A stretch of DNA of 31,908 bases from positions 1-31,908 of the IMG/VR virus record IMGVR_UViG_3300003873_000039. One strand, 5' to 3'. Of this stretch, positions 22,282 to 29,165 are shown in pieces; positions within the stretch are counted from its first letter, which is position 1; each line of letters begins with the position of its first letter. The notes under the pieces are model-generated. The model worked only from the letters and a program-made list of their open reading frames with translations, did no database searches and was not told where the DNA came from. The position numbers and the translations under genes were made by a program. Origin of the DNA: a virus.

Positions 22282-22742
22282 GCAGCCTCTTTAAGCTCGA
22301 CACTAAATGTAGTGAGCGTATCACTAGCAGCTTTCAGCTTTTCACCTTTTTTCAGCCCATGTTTTTTAGGCCTGATATGCGTTATTGATCGTATATTACT
22401 ATCAGCATACAGCCCAAGCACAACGCGACCATCAGCAACAGGTGGCATTCTTGTTGTCAGGTCACAATCAATCTGACAATCATCATTATAGACACCGGCT
22501 TTTTGTAGCGAATCAAACAACGCTTTCTTGATGTTATCCAGATCGCGCCGCCGCCAATCCGGAGGATAAGCTTCAATAATGACAGTTAGCTTCTCCCCCG
22601 TCGTCTTCAGTTTCATTATGTGAATCAGATCGGTTATGGTTTTTATGTAATCTCTGCCTTGTTTGCTAATTATCACCCTGCCACGGCCAATCGAACGCCA
22701 ATATCGATTGACGCTGGGTGGCCATGGCATAACGATAATCAT
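22278..22742 (-). CDS. rusA: RusA-family Holliday junction resolvase
   Basis: A 154-residue protein. It has MPWPPSVNRYW at the start and the catalytic acidic set in RRRDLDNIKKALFDSL (Asp67, Asp69, Lys73) and GVYNDDCQI (Asp87/88), spaced as in RusA of E. coli. A C-terminal extension of about 30 residues is longer than the usual 120. It resolves branched DNA before packaging or during recombination. It overlaps the upstream gene by 4 nt. The dispersed motif at 22611-22625 encodes its IHIMK. Confidence 0.85.
   Translation of the reverse strand: MIIVMPWPPSVNRYWRSIGRGRVIISKQGRDYIKTITDLIHIMKLKTTGEKLTVIIEAYPPDWRRRDLDNIKKALFDSLQKAGVYNDDCQIDCDLTTRMPPVADGRVVLGLYADSNIRSITHIRPKKHGLKKGEKLKAASDTLTTFSVELKEAA
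22611..22625 (-). promoter_or_regulatory. Dispersed 15-bp motif TTTCATTATGTGAAT
   Basis: Inside the rusA gene, oriented with transcription; codons ATT CAC ATA ATG AAA. Confidence 0.7.
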
Positions 22743-23314
22743 ATAAACAAGCTGAGCTGATTAAGCCCACGGCAAACGCGGTCTGCGACTTTTGCTATTT
22801 CTGCTTTCTTGACCACTTCCATTTCAGTAAATGATTCAGACAGCGCGATTAAATATTCAGACTCTGAGGCTGTATCAGCATTAAGCAGCGACCGTTTGAT
22901 TATGTTAGGAACATTGTCCGACAATATCGCGCCGCCAATCACTTCTTGCATTTCTTGATCTTTCGCCAAAGTTTCCAGATTTTTAACAACAAGAGGGTCA
23001 TCATTGAACGAATTCTGAACCATTATTACTTGTTCAAGCTTATAATCTTCAACGAAAAGCCCAACCCATCTGAATGAGCCAATGCCGTCAGACTTATTCT
23101 GGAGCCAGGCAATAGCATCAGATGCAGCTTGAAAGTGCCTGTACTGCTTTTCTCGCACGAAATAATCATCGATCTTCATGATTTCGCTAAATGAAATAAT
23201 CGGATATGTCGCATCTTTGACCGCTTGAACAATCGCAGCTTGCCACAAGCCTTTTGGTCCACATCCTTCAAACGCACATTCCACATTTTCGATTTGCTCA
23301 CGATTCAAACTCAT
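22739..23314 (-). CDS. Hypothetical protein in replication operon
   Basis: A 191-residue soluble protein. The N-terminal half has helices around WQAAIVQAVKDA and HFQAASDAIAWLQNKSDGIGSF. The C-terminal half is helical and acidic. The family is not recognised. It is coupled to rusA by ATGA and follows the small membrane protein by 10 nt. The ATG is preceded by GAGGTCACATT, where a weak copy of the 15-bp motif overlaps the start. Replication or host takeover roles are guesses from context only. Confidence 0.65.
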   Translation of the reverse strand: MSLNREQIENVECAFEGCGPKGLWQAAIVQAVKDATYPIISFSEIMKIDDYFVREKQYRHFQAASDAIAWLQNKSDGIGSFRWVGLFVEDYKLEQVIMVQNSFNDDPLVVKNLETLAKDQEMQEVIGGAILSDNVPNIIKRSLLNADTASESEYLIALSESFTEMEVVKKAEIAKVADRVCRGLNQLSLFI

Positions 23315-23323
23315 AATGTGACC
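23309..23323 (-). promoter_or_regulatory. Dispersed 15-bp motif, weaker copy
   Basis: ACTCATAATGTGACC keeps TCAT-N3-GTGA and covers the start codon of the gene at 22739-23314. Confidence 0.4.
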
Positions 23324-23482
23324 TCAAGCGGGCAACATAATGAAATCAAAAAACGTGCTGAAGCCGTCTGATATATAAAGCCCAGCAAGGCCAATGGCTA
23401 TAAGCCAATAACCAACATTTTCCCGGCCCGGATGATCCCATCCTTTTTTGACTAATTTAGAAAATCCATTTTCTATTTTCAT
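23324..23482 (-). CDS. Small membrane protein
   Basis: A 52-residue protein. About 20 charged residues (KIENGFSKLVKKGWDHPGREN) precede a hydrophobic helix (VGYWLIAIGLAGLYI) and an aromatic C-terminus. SD GGAGG is followed by a 9-nt spacer. It lies between helicase and the 191-residue gene with gaps of 17 and 0-10 nt, so it belongs to the operon. A single-pass inner-membrane protein is expected; superinfection or replication-site anchoring are only guesses. Confidence 0.65.
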   Translation of the reverse strand: MKIENGFSKLVKKGWDHPGRENVGYWLIAIGLAGLYISDGFSTFFDFIMLPA

Positions 23483-23499
23483 TTTATTCAACCTCCATT

Positions 23500-24456
23500 T
23501 CAGCTTTGTTTAGCGATTATTTGTGCTGCGTATTGTTCCTTGATGTTGTCATGAGCATTCAAAAAACGGCGGGTCGCAGGCTGGTATTCGATAAGAGCCA
23601 GACCCGGCCTGCCGTCAAATTTATCTTTCACTTTCATAATGTGAATTTGAGTGATGTGAGTGAATTGGCCAACGACAGTCCGATGCACAGTGATCATGTT
23701 GTCCGCTTTATTGTACCAGTTTGCGCCGCCGCTGATGTCGTATGGCTTCGGCACTAAATATTCACCGCGATTGTCTTTGTTCATGATTTTTGGGTGCGCA
23801 ACAAGCACAATATGCACGTTATATTTGCGTGCAAATCGCTTAAGTTGCCCAGTTGCCCAGCTCACATAATCAGCCTCAGTCATTCTACCTTTTTTGTGAT
23901 CGATTTCGTTCCATGGATCAATGATGAATTGATTTATGCCATATTTTCCAACCATTTGTCGCATTTCGGAAAGCAGGCCATCAATGCTCAAATCGCTCAT
24001 TTTATCAGGGTCAAGCCAGAAAAAATGCTGATCACAAAACTTAATTGAGACTTCAATTTCATCTTGTGAAATCGATTGAAATCCGTTCCAGTTGCCACCG
24101 ATTGTCCGCCCGCTCAGGCGGTTAATCATTTTCATCATGTGAAATGAAATGTTGCGATTTTCAGGTGTGAAGAAAGCGGTTTTCCATTTTTCATTGATTG
24201 CCAAATTTGCCGCCGCCGCGTCAGTGAATTCGGATTTCCCCCGGCTTGGAATGCCTGTCACGATGGTTAATTGTTGCGGGCGGATTCGGATCAAATCATC
24301 AACATCGCGCCAGCCAAGCTGAATGCCCGGTGTGATGCCATTGGCGATAATGTCGCGCACATCATTTGACAGCACAGATGCAGTGACATGCGGTGAATTT
24401 GGCTCTTCAAGCTCTTCAAGTAAAGCCGCTGGAAGTTGGTGTATAGTCGCGTTCAT
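23500..24456 (-). CDS. Twinkle/DnaB-type replicative helicase
   Basis: A 318-residue RecA-fold protein. It has Walker A GIPSRGKS (68-75), TAFFTPEN (93-100), Walker B-like QFIIDPWNE (176-184), and VLVAHP followed by PKPYDISGGANWYNKADN near residues 217-255. These strongly recall the helicase half of phage and mitochondrial Twinkle primase-helicases. No primase or zinc domain is attached. It should unwind DNA as a hexamer, loaded by the protein encoded just upstream. Overlap is ATGA. Three dispersed motifs lie inside. Confidence 0.85.
   Translation of the reverse strand: MNATIHQLPAALLEELEEPNSPHVTASVLSNDVRDIIANGITPGIQLGWRDVDDLIRIRPQQLTIVTGIPSRGKSEFTDAAAANLAINEKWKTAFFTPENRNISFHMMKMINRLSGRTIGGNWNGFQSISQDEIEVSIKFCDQHFFWLDPDKMSDLSIDGLLSEMRQMVGKYGINQFIIDPWNEIDHKKGRMTEADYVSWATGQLKRFARKYNVHIVLVAHPKIMNKDNRGEYLVPKPYDISGGANWYNKADNMITVHRTVVGQFTHITQIHIMKVKDKFDGRPGLALIEYQPATRRFLNAHDNIKEQYAAQIIAKQS
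23632..23646 (-). promoter_or_regulatory. Dispersed 15-bp motif TTTCATAATGTGAAT
   Basis: Inside the helicase gene, oriented with transcription; codons ATT CAC ATT ATG AAA give IHIMK. Confidence 0.7.
24057..24071 (-). promoter_or_regulatory. Dispersed 15-bp motif TTTCATCTTGTGAAA
   Basis: Identical to copies at 376-390 and 17795-17809. Encodes ISQDE in the helicase. Confidence 0.75.
24130..24144 (-). promoter_or_regulatory. Dispersed 15-bp motif TTTCATCATGTGAAA
   Basis: Full consensus match inside the helicase gene, 59 bp from the previous copy; encodes FHMMK. Confidence 0.75.
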
Positions 24457-25223
24457 TGTGCTACCATATCAGCGATGTTGGCACGCCCATTTTCGTTCAA
24501 TTTAATCACATTTGAGGGTACTGATATGGCTGCCTGCTCAATATAGCTATCCAGTTTAGATGCTTGAAAAAGTGTTGCAGGCCTTAAGAATTTAGACATC
24601 TTTTGATCATTCAACCATTCTTCACACTTGCAATTGATAACGGCAATCAAAGCTTGCTCAGCATCATTCCAGCCACCTGATTTTAGATGCTCTTTTGTGA
24701 TTTTTTCCATCGCGGATTTTACTAACTTCAGCCCTGATGCGCCTGTTGTGAATTTTCTTCCTGCGACAGAATTCAGATGCGTAATTATTCGAATAGCCGC
24801 TTCACTTGTATCCTTTTTTCCTGAAGTTTTTGCCGGATTTTTTGTAACTGCCTCAACTTTTTTTCTCGCGTTTTCGTGCCGTTTTTTTCCTGCCTTGCGG
24901 GCTTTTTCGCGCCGAGCCGCTGCTGTGACAATCCATGATTGATTGATCGCCCAATCGTGGATGTAGTAGCCGGATTCAATTTTATCGACTGTTCCAACCC
25001 TTAGCATTTCTGCTTCAAATTTCCCCGGATCGCCGGGCCAATGGGCTGCTATTTCAAGGCTTTCTGCATCGATATTGAGTTCACCAGATTCGGCATTCAG
25101 GGCTGCATATTCCCACAATCGCATCAATGATATGATGCCATCAGACCCTAGATTTCTTGTTATCTTTTGGGTTTTGATATTATCAAAAAAACCAACTTTA
25201 AGTTGTAAAAATTGGACACTCAT
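24453..25223 (-). CDS. Replisome organiser / replication initiation protein
   Basis: A 256-residue protein. The N-terminal 90 residues look like a winged-helix DNA-binding domain of phage replication proteins (LGSDGIISLMRLWEYAALN). A Lys/Arg/Ala-rich linker (about 100-135) follows. The C-terminal domain (about 140-225) matches the conserved phage C-terminal family of initiation proteins: IITHLNSVAGRKFTTG ... CKCEEWLNDQKMSKFLRPATLF. It should bind the origin and load the helicase encoded next. The SD AAAGGAG precedes the ATG. The origin may lie within or near it, but no clear iterons were found. Confidence 0.75.
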   Translation of the reverse strand: MSVQFLQLKVGFFDNIKTQKITRNLGSDGIISLMRLWEYAALNAESGELNIDAESLEIAAHWPGDPGKFEAEMLRVGTVDKIESGYYIHDWAINQSWIVTAAARREKARKAGKKRHENARKKVEAVTKNPAKTSGKKDTSEAAIRIITHLNSVAGRKFTTGASGLKLVKSAMEKITKEHLKSGGWNDAEQALIAVINCKCEEWLNDQKMSKFLRPATLFQASKLDSYIEQAAISVPSNVIKLNENGRANIADMVAQ

Positions 25224-25264
25224 CCTTTTTTCTCCTTTTTTTGTTACGTTTGCGCGTTTGTGTC

Positions 25265-25277
25265 CAACTGTCAGTTG
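25265..25277. promoter_or_regulatory. Inverted repeat CAACTG-T-CAGTTG
   Basis: A perfect 6-1-6 palindrome between the Arc-like gene and the replication genes. A candidate operator for the Arc-like protein. Confidence 0.4.
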
Positions 25278-25289
25278 ATAGTCATTACC

Positions 25290-25475
25290 TTATTGATCAT
25301 CCTTCGTGCGTAACAAGGGATGGCCGAACAGTTCGCGTTCCACCAGAGCAATTACTTGCTGTGTGAATGCGCGATGTTCGAGTTGTGCAACACGGCTAAT
25401 CGCTTCATCGATGTGATCAGGGAAGCGAATGTGGCGAACCGTGTCACCTAAGTTAGAGCCTTTTAAGCTGGACAT
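25290..25475 (-). CDS. Arc/MetJ-type ribbon-helix-helix regulator
   Basis: A 61-residue protein. The pattern VRHIRFPDHIDEAISRVAQ...FTQQVIALVERELF (about residues 13-50) fits a ribbon-helix-helix fold: one strand that lies in the DNA groove, then two helices. It is the first leftward gene after the repressor region, the place of Cro-like or Arc-like early regulators. No SD is visible; the promoter at 25483-25510 would start transcription at or next to the ATG, so the message may be leaderless. It probably regulates early transcription. Confidence 0.7.
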   Translation of the reverse strand: MSSLKGSNLGDTVRHIRFPDHIDEAISRVAQLEHRAFTQQVIALVERELFGHPLLRTKDDQ

Positions 25476-25482
25476 ATGGCGA

Positions 25483-25510
25483 ACAATAATACTGCCTGTC
25501 TGTTTGTCAA
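25483..25510 (-). promoter_or_regulatory. Leftward early promoter
   Basis: TTGACA (25510-25505), 16 nt, TATTGT (25488-25483), reading leftward. Its start point would fall at about the ATG of the Arc-like gene. A perfect inverted repeat, CTGTT-TGTC-AACAG (25500-25513), overlaps the -35 and is a likely operator. Confidence 0.6.
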
Positions 25511-25554
25511 CAGTTAGTTTATACTATCGAAAAATAGTGCCTTATGTTGTTTAG

Positions 25555-25569
25555 ATTCACAATATGAAA
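25555..25569 (+). promoter_or_regulatory. Dispersed 15-bp motif ATTCACAATATGAAA upstream of the repressor
   Basis: Lies 16 bp before the repressor start, in the divergent control region. Position suggests autoregulation. Identical to the copy inside the integrase gene (30030-30044). Confidence 0.75.
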
Positions 25570-25585
25570 CAGAGATGGGGAAAAC

Positions 25586-26149
25586 ATGAAATTTGAAACG
25601 GAAGAAGAGTTAAAACAGCAAATCGGCAAAAATATTAAAGCCGCTATGGACAGCGCATCAATAAATGCGCGTCAGCTTGGCATTAAGCTTGATGCAACGG
25701 GAGCCGCAGTCGGATTGTGGCTTTCAGGCAAACGCGTGCCGAATATTTGGATCGCTTATCGCGCTGCTAAAATTCTAAATGTATCCCTAAATGAATTCTT
25801 TTTTGGCAAACAAACACTGCCTGTGATCGATGAAAAGGGGAATATTATTGATTCTTTTTCAATCCCTGAAAATGGAACAGACGATCTTTTTGCCATGCGT
25901 GTGCCAGCCGGAAACCGAACAAACAGCCCCATGATCGATCCCCTAGATATTGTGATTGCGAAAAAAACTGACTGCGCCAATGTTGATGATTATGTTATTG
26001 CTGAGCTACCTTGCTCCGGCCTGGCTGTGTTGCGTATCGATCAGGGATTCGGACAAATAAAATTCAGCACAGTCAGTGGCGATGCTCCAGCGAACAGCAA
26101 AGATATTATCATCAAAGGTGTTGTAACCGGGACATATCGCAGGTTCTGA
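25586..26149 (+). CDS. CI-like phage repressor
   Basis: A 187-residue protein. Residues about 12-70 form an XRE helix-turn-helix (SINARQLGIKLDATGAAVGLWLSGKRVP). The C-terminal half has the beta layout of the S24/LexA dimerisation domain (MRVPAGNRTNSPMIDPLDIVIAKK; DDYVIAELPCSGLAVLRIDQG). The expected G-D-S-M is replaced by TNSPM (Ser114), and the catalytic Lys by Arg150 (AVLRI), so self-cleavage is doubtful. It should hold lysogeny, divergent to the leftward promoter. It is the best candidate to bind the dispersed palindrome. SD is GATGGGG. Confidence 0.8.
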   Translation: MKFETEEELKQQIGKNIKAAMDSASINARQLGIKLDATGAAVGLWLSGKRVPNIWIAYRAAKILNVSLNEFFFGKQTLPVIDEKGNIIDSFSIPENGTDDLFAMRVPAGNRTNSPMIDPLDIVIAKKTDCANVDDYVIAELPCSGLAVLRIDQGFGQIKFSTVSGDAPANSKDIIIKGVVTGTYRRF

Positions 26150-26173
26150 CTGTGTTTTTTTACTTTTTGAAGA

Positions 26174-26240
26174 AAAAGCACATATGTTTATATATTCTAT
26201 TCTATTAAGTTCTATTAGTTGAATGGTTTTCTTCTCGTAG
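26174..26240 (+). repeat. 67-bp dispersed repeat, copy B
   Basis: 60 of 67 bases match 14017-14083. It lies 25 bp past the repressor stop and ends in CTCGTAG, the motif that recurs at 26350 and 26372. Confidence 0.85.
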
Positions 26241-26349
26241 TAGTAAGTGCTTAATATATAATCTATTTTTCAGATTTCTATTTTTCGTCATTTTTCGTGC
26301 TATCGGGCTTCGACTTTCTATCATTTATATTTAATCATCGTTATTTCTA

Positions 26350-26378
26350 CTCGTAGTAGCATATTCTCTTACTCGTAG
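26350..26378 (+). repeat. Two further CTCGTAG motifs
   Basis: TACTCGTAGTAG and TTACTCGTAGTT lie 22 bp apart (two helical turns). With the copy ending at 26240 they make three upstream of the early promoter. They resemble operator or iteron spacing. Confidence 0.5.
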
Positions 26379-26447
26379 TTCAATTATATCACCTTCCACA
26401 CGCTTATAACTATATGTATATATATCTAAGCCTGAGGAAACAAACTG

Positions 26448-26475
26448 TTGACATTTGATTTTTACTACCTACAAT
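26448..26475 (+). promoter_or_regulatory. Rightward early promoter
   Basis: TTGACA (26448-26453), 16 nt, TACAAT (26470-26475): the best sigma-70 match in the window. It drives the recombination and integration genes. No 15-bp motif overlaps it. Confidence 0.75.
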
Positions 26476-26483
26476 TTGCCGTG

Positions 26484-26565
26484 CAGACGGAAAGCCCGTC
26501 TGTAGGGGGTTCCTTCTTTTTCCTCCTTTCTCTGCGCATAGCCGGTGGGTGGCGACCCGCCGGCT
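26484..26565 (+). ncRNA. Structured early leader with two hairpins
   Basis: Hairpin 1: CAGACGG-AAAGC-CCGTCTG (26484-26502), at the very 5' end of the predicted transcript. Hairpin 2: AGCCGGTGGGT-GGCG-ACCCGCCGGCT (26540-26565), 11 pairs with one wobble. GTTCC between them can pair with GGAAC after hairpin 2. The paired layout recalls the put antitermination RNAs of phage HK022. Function is inferred; attenuation or mRNA protection are alternatives. Confidence 0.5.
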
Positions 26566-26620
26566 TAGGGGGAACACGAAAAAAGAGAAATGGAAAAATA
26601 AAAAATAAAGGAGATAGACT

Positions 26621-26764
26621 ATGAGATTAGTCGCATTAACAGTCCGCATCGGACGAAAAAAACATTACACAATCATTGACGAAAAAAGGGTAACTGCATC
26701 CGCCGCCACAGCTTCAACAGCTACCCTTCAACGCGCAAACCTTGCAAAAGGAGCTGCAAAGTGA
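26621..26764 (+). CDS. Small hypothetical early protein
   Basis: A 47-residue protein (MRLVALTVRIGRKKHYTIID..., ending NLAKGAAK) that is basic and alanine-rich. The SD AAAGGAG is strong. Its TGA overlaps the GTG start of the annealase gene by 4 nt (GTGA), so translation is coupled. No family is recognised. It is the first gene of the rightward operon. Confidence 0.7.
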   Translation: MRLVALTVRIGRKKHYTIIDEKRVTASAATASTATLQRANLAKGAAK

Positions 26765-27444
26765 GCCGGGCAAGTCTGCGCCCTGTAAGCGCATCAGACA
26801 ACAATCGCCAGCCAATCTTTGACATGCTTAACCGACCTCTTGATCGCAAGCACGTCAGCCAGCGTAAGCAATCAAACTTCACGCTGAGTTACATCGAAGG
26901 ACATCACGCTATCCGGGAGGCGAATCGCATTTTCGGCTTTGATGGCTGGGAATATGATGTTAAATCTTTCAATGTCGTTTCATCCGAGCAATATGAAAAA
27001 GCTGGATACAACAACGGGCCAGCAATCCCAATGCATCGCATATGCGTTGCAGCAATCGTCACAGTCACCGCCCTTGGCGTTACGCGGCAAGATGTAGGCT
27101 ACGGCACTGGCACTGCTAAAACTCTCGCTGATGCTCATGAATCAGCAGGCAAAGAGGCGGTCACAGATGCACTCAAACGCGCACTGCGAACTTTTGGGGA
27201 CCAATTTGGCAATGCTTTATATGACAAACAGCAAACAAATGTTGTCGATTATGATCAGGTTGCAAAAGAAGATCAGATCACCAGCCACATCCTGAATGCC
27301 ATCGCTAATGCGCAGGATATGCAGGTATTAAGCGGGCTTATTCAAGCATGCAGCCAGCTCAGCGATGCGAATAAAGCCAAGGTGCGACAGCCCTTTGCTG
27401 ACAAGAAAAAATCACTGACAGCGGCAATGGGGGTAGCATCATGA
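26761..27444 (+). CDS. Rad52/Rad22-family single-strand annealing protein
   Basis: A 227-residue protein from a GTG start with SD AAAGGAG. Residues about 8-155 match the Rad52/Rad22 annealase core: FTLSYIEGHHAIREANRIFGFDGWEYDV, RQDVGYGTGTA and AHESAGKEAVTDALKRALRTFGDQFGNALYDK. It would anneal single strands made by the adjacent exonuclease, like Red beta with lambda exonuclease. It overlaps that exonuclease gene by 4 nt. The C-terminal 70 residues are helical and likely bind partners. Confidence 0.85.
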   Translation: MSRASLRPVSASDNNRQPIFDMLNRPLDRKHVSQRKQSNFTLSYIEGHHAIREANRIFGFDGWEYDVKSFNVVSSEQYEKAGYNNGPAIPMHRICVAAIVTVTALGVTRQDVGYGTGTAKTLADAHESAGKEAVTDALKRALRTFGDQFGNALYDKQQTNVVDYDQVAKEDQITSHILNAIANAQDMQVLSGLIQACSQLSDANKAKVRQPFADKKKSLTAAMGVAS

Positions 27445-28325
27445 GTGATTTTCAGATTGTAGAGCTTGAACAAAATACGCCTGAATGGCATGACTGGCGT
27501 GCGACAGTCATTGGAGCAAGTGAAGGCCTTGACGCGATGAATATTAATAAGCGTTTATGGTTAATAAAGACTGGGCAAATTGAACGTCCATTCTTCTCCA
27601 CAGCGGCTACACGTCGCGGGCATGAACTTGAGCCGCAAGCCCGATTTATGATTGAGGTGGATTTGGGTATGTCCTTTATCCCATTATGCGCTCAGCGCGG
27701 CTTCATTGCTGCATCAGCAGATGGTGTGAACATCGAAGAGAGGGAAGGGCTTGAAATTAAATGCCCGTCAAATCCTGAAATACATGAAAAACATTTGAAA
27801 GGCATTATCTCCCGTATTTACCTGCATCAAATGCAACAGCAGATGTATGTTTTTGGCTTTGATCATATGAACTTCATCAGCTACATGCCTGAACATCAGC
27901 AGACTCACAAAATAATCAGGATTGAACGTGACGATGATTATATTGCTGAAATGATTGAAGGTCAGACGGAATTCTGGAGCCGTGTCGAATCAGGTGTTTG
28001 GCCTGACGATGGATTATCTGACCTAATCCTACAGGCCGCTGAAGCTACAGCGGCGGAAAAGGAAGCGACTGAAGCCGCTAAGATCGCCAAAGCTGAGCTA
28101 CAAAAGGCCATGGAGGCCGCTGGCGTTAAGTCCTCTGACGCTGATGGCATCAAAGTTTGCATGGTCAATCGCAAGATTGTTGATCGCAAATTGTTGTCTG
28201 GTGATGATAAGTTTGAGCCAGTAAAAAAAGAGCTGGATGAAGCCAAGGCAAAAATGAAAGAAATCGAAGACAAATACAAACTGGCTTCGACAACCTCCAT
28301 GCGTCTGACACTGCCAAAATCATGA
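27441..28325 (+). CDS. YqaJ/lambda-exonuclease-type recombinase nuclease
   Basis: A 294-residue PD-(D/E)XK nuclease. Visible motifs: TPEWHDWRATVIGAS at the start, RRGHELEP (Glu62, Glu64), ASADG (Asp94), LEIKCPS (Glu105, Lys107) and HQMQQQMYVFG, all as in YqaJ proteins. The C-terminal 80 residues are a charged helical extension beyond the usual 200-220 residues. It should chew one strand from DNA ends and feed the annealase. Part of a compact recombination operon with SSB. Confidence 0.85.
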   Translation: MSDFQIVELEQNTPEWHDWRATVIGASEGLDAMNINKRLWLIKTGQIERPFFSTAATRRGHELEPQARFMIEVDLGMSFIPLCAQRGFIAASADGVNIEEREGLEIKCPSNPEIHEKHLKGIISRIYLHQMQQQMYVFGFDHMNFISYMPEHQQTHKIIRIERDDDYIAEMIEGQTEFWSRVESGVWPDDGLSDLILQAAEATAAEKEATEAAKIAKAELQKAMEAAGVKSSDADGIKVCMVNRKIVDRKLLSGDDKFEPVKKELDEAKAKMKEIEDKYKLASTTSMRLTLPKS

Positions 28326-28630
28326 TTGATAATAATATCATATGGGATGATCCTGAAGGTGAAACGCTGACAACTGAACAGCGACAGCAGATCAATCTTG
28401 TTGTGGCTAAATGCATCGGCTACCCAAATGCCTACAAGTTTGATTCGGTCGTTGTGGGCGGCGTTTTTGGGCCAGTTGTTGATGTGTTTGACGATGTTCA
28501 GCGACAGCAGATGTGTGAATGGTTGTGGGGTGAAAATGCCCCTCAGCCAATCCCATCGGCGGCACAGATGGCAGCCTTTTTCAATGATTATATACAAAAC
28601 CAAATCAAAAAAAATAAAGGAGAGGTTTAA
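28322..28630 (+). CDS. Hypothetical protein between exonuclease and SSB
   Basis: A 102-residue acidic protein, coupled to the exonuclease by ATGA and to SSB by a one-base overlap (TAATG). It has VVVGGVFGPVVDVFDDVQRQQMCEWLWG in the middle and a helical C-terminus. The family is not recognised. The tight packing suggests a role with the recombination proteins. Confidence 0.65.
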   Translation: MIDNNIIWDDPEGETLTTEQRQQINLVVAKCIGYPNAYKFDSVVVGGVFGPVVDVFDDVQRQQMCEWLWGENAPQPIPSAAQMAAFFNDYIQNQIKKNKGEV

Positions 28631-29097
28631 TGAATATTTTTACAGTTACAGGTAATATCGGAAAAGATGCTGAAGTCCGACAAATCCAAAGTGGAGGGAG
28701 TGTTTGTTCGTTCCCTCTGGCATTTACATCCGGCTTCGGCGAAAAACAGAAAACCACTTGGGCGCGGTGTTCAATTTTTGGGAAACGTGCTGAAGGCAAG
28801 CTGCCTCAGTACCTGACAAAGGGGAACAAAATCACTGTCAGCGGTGAAATTTCGCTGGATAATTGGACCACAAATGAGGGCGAAAACAGGACTGATTTGA
28901 GTCTGTTTGTGAAAGAATTGGAGCTGTCCGGGAAGCCTGATAACGGCAATAACCAACAGCCACAACAGCAACAGAGCCAAGGCTATCAACAGCAACAACA
29001 GCAGCCACAACAGCAGAGCCAAGACTATCAACAGCAGCCACAGCAGCAGCAATTTGCCGCGCCCGCTGGCGACTTCACAGACGATATACCATTCTGA
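28630..29097 (+). CDS. ssb: Single-stranded DNA-binding protein
   Basis: A 155-residue protein with an OB-fold core (MNIFTVTGNIGKDAEVRQIQ; WARCSIFGKRAE; YLTKGNKITVSGEISL), a glutamine-rich linker (about 105-143) and the acidic tip DFTDDIPF that binds repair and replication partners. It protects single strands in recombination and replication. SD AAAGGAGAGG is strong. The linker is coded by CAG/CAA runs, which can vary in length. A terminator follows. Confidence 0.9.
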   Translation: MNIFTVTGNIGKDAEVRQIQSGGSVCSFPLAFTSGFGEKQKTTWARCSIFGKRAEGKLPQYLTKGNKITVSGEISLDNWTTNEGENRTDLSLFVKELELSGKPDNGNNQQPQQQQSQGYQQQQQQPQQQSQDYQQQPQQQQFAAPAGDFTDDIPF

Positions 29098-29114
29098 GAA
29101 GGTAGAACAAAAAA

Positions 29115-29143
29115 AAGGGAGGGGCTTCGGCCTCCCCTTCTTT
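29115..29143 (+). terminator. Terminator after ssb
   Basis: A GC-rich hairpin around CTTCGG (GGGAGG...CCTCCC) is followed by CTTCTTT. It lies 14 nt after the ssb stop and would reduce transcription into the integration genes. Confidence 0.7.
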
Positions 29144-29165
29144 AACACTAAAAGGAGTATAAAAA

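Larger units (their letters stand above)
26150..26620. other. Rightward early control region
   Basis: 470 bp without a gene. It contains repeat copy B (26174-26240), three CTCGTAG motifs in 145 bp, a very AT-rich middle, a strong promoter (26448-26475), a leader with two strong hairpins, and the SD of the first small early gene. The small open frames here are AT-rich shadows. Confidence 0.75.

Noticed and set aside
26410-26649. 79-residue minus-strand ORF in the early control region
   Set aside because: It is antisense to a strong promoter and structured leader, has Phe-rich low complexity, and no SD.
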